A DNA stretch of 7,241 nt. Origin: Candidatus Altimarinota bacterium (lineage in GTDB: Bacteria; Patescibacteriota; Gracilibacteria; UBA4473). A program made the translations under genes and the position numbers. How positions within the stretch are numbered: the first letter of the stretch is position 1; each line of letters starts with the position of its first letter. Where the stretch lies: assembly GCA_026982915.1 (NCBI GenBank), contig JALWQU010000055.1:1-7241 (forward strand). The letters are read 5' to 3'. The notes below the pieces were generated by a model. It was given only the letters and a program-made list of their open reading frames with translations, ran no database searches and was not told the origin of the DNA. Below, piece by piece: positions 6,159 through 7,241 of this stretch.

Positions 6159-7241
6159 TTAAACTTTTTGCTTTTTCGTTTTCTGAAGCTCTTTATAATG
6201 TCTTCCAGCGGGTATTAGCCGACCGATAATAACGTTTTCTTTTAGCCCGTCAAGTGTATCAACTTTTCTGGTCGTAGAAGCCTCAACAAGAACTCGTATT
6301 GTTTCCTGAAACGAAGCCGCCGAAAGCCATGAGTCTGTCCAGAGAGAGATTCGTGTAAGACCGAGCATAAGTCGTTCAAATCGAGCTGGATTTTGTCCTT
6401 TTTTAAGGCTGTCATTCTCTATTCCAACCTCAATAACATCTTTTATTTCACCTGGAAGGAAACTTGTATCCCCTCTTTCCAGGATTCGAACCTTAGAGGC
6501 CATTTGCTTCGCAATAATCTCTATATGCTTTTCGTTAATATGTTGTCCTTGAGAAGCATAAATATACTGTACTTCGTAAAGAATATATTCCTGCACTCGC
6601 TCAATAGAAGTAAGCTCCATAAGCTGACGAAGATCAATATGACCGATAGTCAGGGCTGTTCCTTTTTCGATAAGTTCTCCATCTTTAACTTTTAGTGTCT
6701 TACGAGCGGCAATTTTATAGGTTTTAGCCTGTGCTTCATTTTGTTTAATCGCAATATGGTCGGCCGTCACCTCTGTCACCGTTCCGGCACATCGAGATTT
6801 AACCGTATTCTTATCCTCATTCGATCGGGCAATAATTTGCTTTTCCCGAATAACATCACCTTTTTTAACCACCGATTCCATCACTATTCCCAAGTGATGC
6901 ATATCCACTTCAGGAGCTTCTGCTTTTACTTCGATTTTAGTATCATTTTTCCCTCGTTTGATCGTAACACGACCGTTTATCTCACTTAAGACTGCTGGAT
7001 TCTTAGGTGATCGAGCTTCAAAAAGCTCATCAACCCGTGTCAACCCTTGTGTAATCGAGGCGCCTTCTGTCGCAATCCCCCCCATATGAAATGTCCGCAT
7101 GGTCAGCTGCGTACCGGGTTCTCCAATCGATTGTGCCGCAATAATTCCCACAGGTGTTCCCATTTCTGCCACTTTCTTATTTCCCAGATCATGACCATAA
7201 CATTTTTGGCAAACACCACCGTAAGTACGACAGTACATAAC
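6159..7241 (-). CDS. rpoC: DNA-directed RNA polymerase subunit beta', C-terminal part (5' end beyond window)
   Basis: This is the C-terminal third of the catalytic beta' subunit; the frame runs off the right edge (the codon before the Met at 7238 is Val, so that Met is internal). Numbering from that Met, Cys3, Cys10 and Cys13 are three of the four ligands of the conserved zinc site (matching E. coli Cys888, 895 and 898). The trigger loop follows: [18 protein letters not shown] (37-54), with catalytic His51. The jaw and C-terminal regions end in [15 protein letters not shown] (306-320) and [18 protein letters not shown] (331-348). There is no large trigger-loop insertion of the E. coli SI3 type. 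The stretch from Gly89 to His200 is about twice as long as in Bacillus and looks like an added barrel-sandwich-hybrid domain. The short lysine-rich tail ([11 protein letters not shown]) closes the protein. It is followed by rpsL after 23 bp in the usual str-operon order. Confidence 0.97.
   Translation of the reverse strand, partial: VMYCRTYGGVCQKCYGHDLGNKKVAEMGTPVGIIAAQSIGEPGTQLTMRTFHMGGIATEGASITQGLTRVDELFEARSPKNPAVLSEINGRVTIKRGKNDTKIEVKAEAPEVDMHHLGIVMESVVKKGDVIREKQIIARSNEDKNTVKSRCAGTVTEVTADHIAIKQNEAQAKTYKIAARKTLKVKDGELIEKGTALTIGHIDLRQLMELTSIERVQEYILYEVQYIYASQGQHINEKHIEIIAKQMASKVRILERGDTSFLPGEIKDVIEVGIENDSLKKGQNPARFERLMLGLTRISLWTDSWLSAASFQETIRVLVEASTTRKVDTLDGLKENVIIGRLIPAGRHYKELQKTKKQKV

Noticed and set aside
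6393..6989. Two plus-strand open frames (6393-6695 and 6741-6989) opposite rpoC
   Set aside because: Antisense to clearly conserved RpoC sequence, with no recognisable motifs.

Overview
The window looks like a chromosomal piece of a small-genome, uncultivated bacterium, most likely of the Patescibacteria/CPR radiation; a Peregrinibacteria- or Gracilibacteria-like lineage is possible but not proven. The clues are a TraG/TraD-type ATPase of the kind common in CPR genomes, a BspA-type surface protein with 25-residue DUF285 repeats and a C-terminal membrane anchor, moderately AT-rich DNA, and almost no Shine-Dalgarno sequences ahead of the genes. TGA is apparently used as a stop: no gene has an in-frame TGA, and the DUF3307 gene ends in TGA within an ATGA overlap. 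This argues against the UGA-glycine code of recoded Gracilibacteria.

Layout: (1) positions 2-991, plus strand: the C-terminal part of a TraG/TraD/VirD4-like ATPase, cut by the left edge. (2) 3575-997, minus strand: a two-gene unit in which a DUF3307 membrane protein overlaps by 4 bp a complete CHASE2-type class III adenylate cyclase with all catalytic residues present. (3) 3695-5072, plus strand: a secreted, membrane-anchored DUF285-repeat protein. It is broken into two frames by what repeat register shows to be an 11-nt deletion in the seventh repeat. (4) 5101-5128: a perfect-stem bidirectional terminator between converging units. (5) 7241-5155, minus strand: the end of the rpoC-rpsL-rpsG (str-type) operon, with rpoC cut by the right edge and no fusA after rpsG.

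Functionally there are three blocks. One is core transcription and translation (RpoC, S12, S7). One is a putative envelope-sensing cAMP module (DUF3307 plus CHASE2 cyclase). The third is envelope and surface functions (TraG-like ATPase, DUF285 adhesin-like protein). No mobile element, CRISPR array, tRNA or rRNA is visible, and no gene-free stretch exceeds about 120 bp. The best leads for something undescribed are the coupled DUF3307-cyclase pair, the disrupted repeat surface gene, an isoleucine in S12 at the position of the usually conserved proline of the streptomycin-associated loop, and an extra segment in the RpoC C-terminal region.
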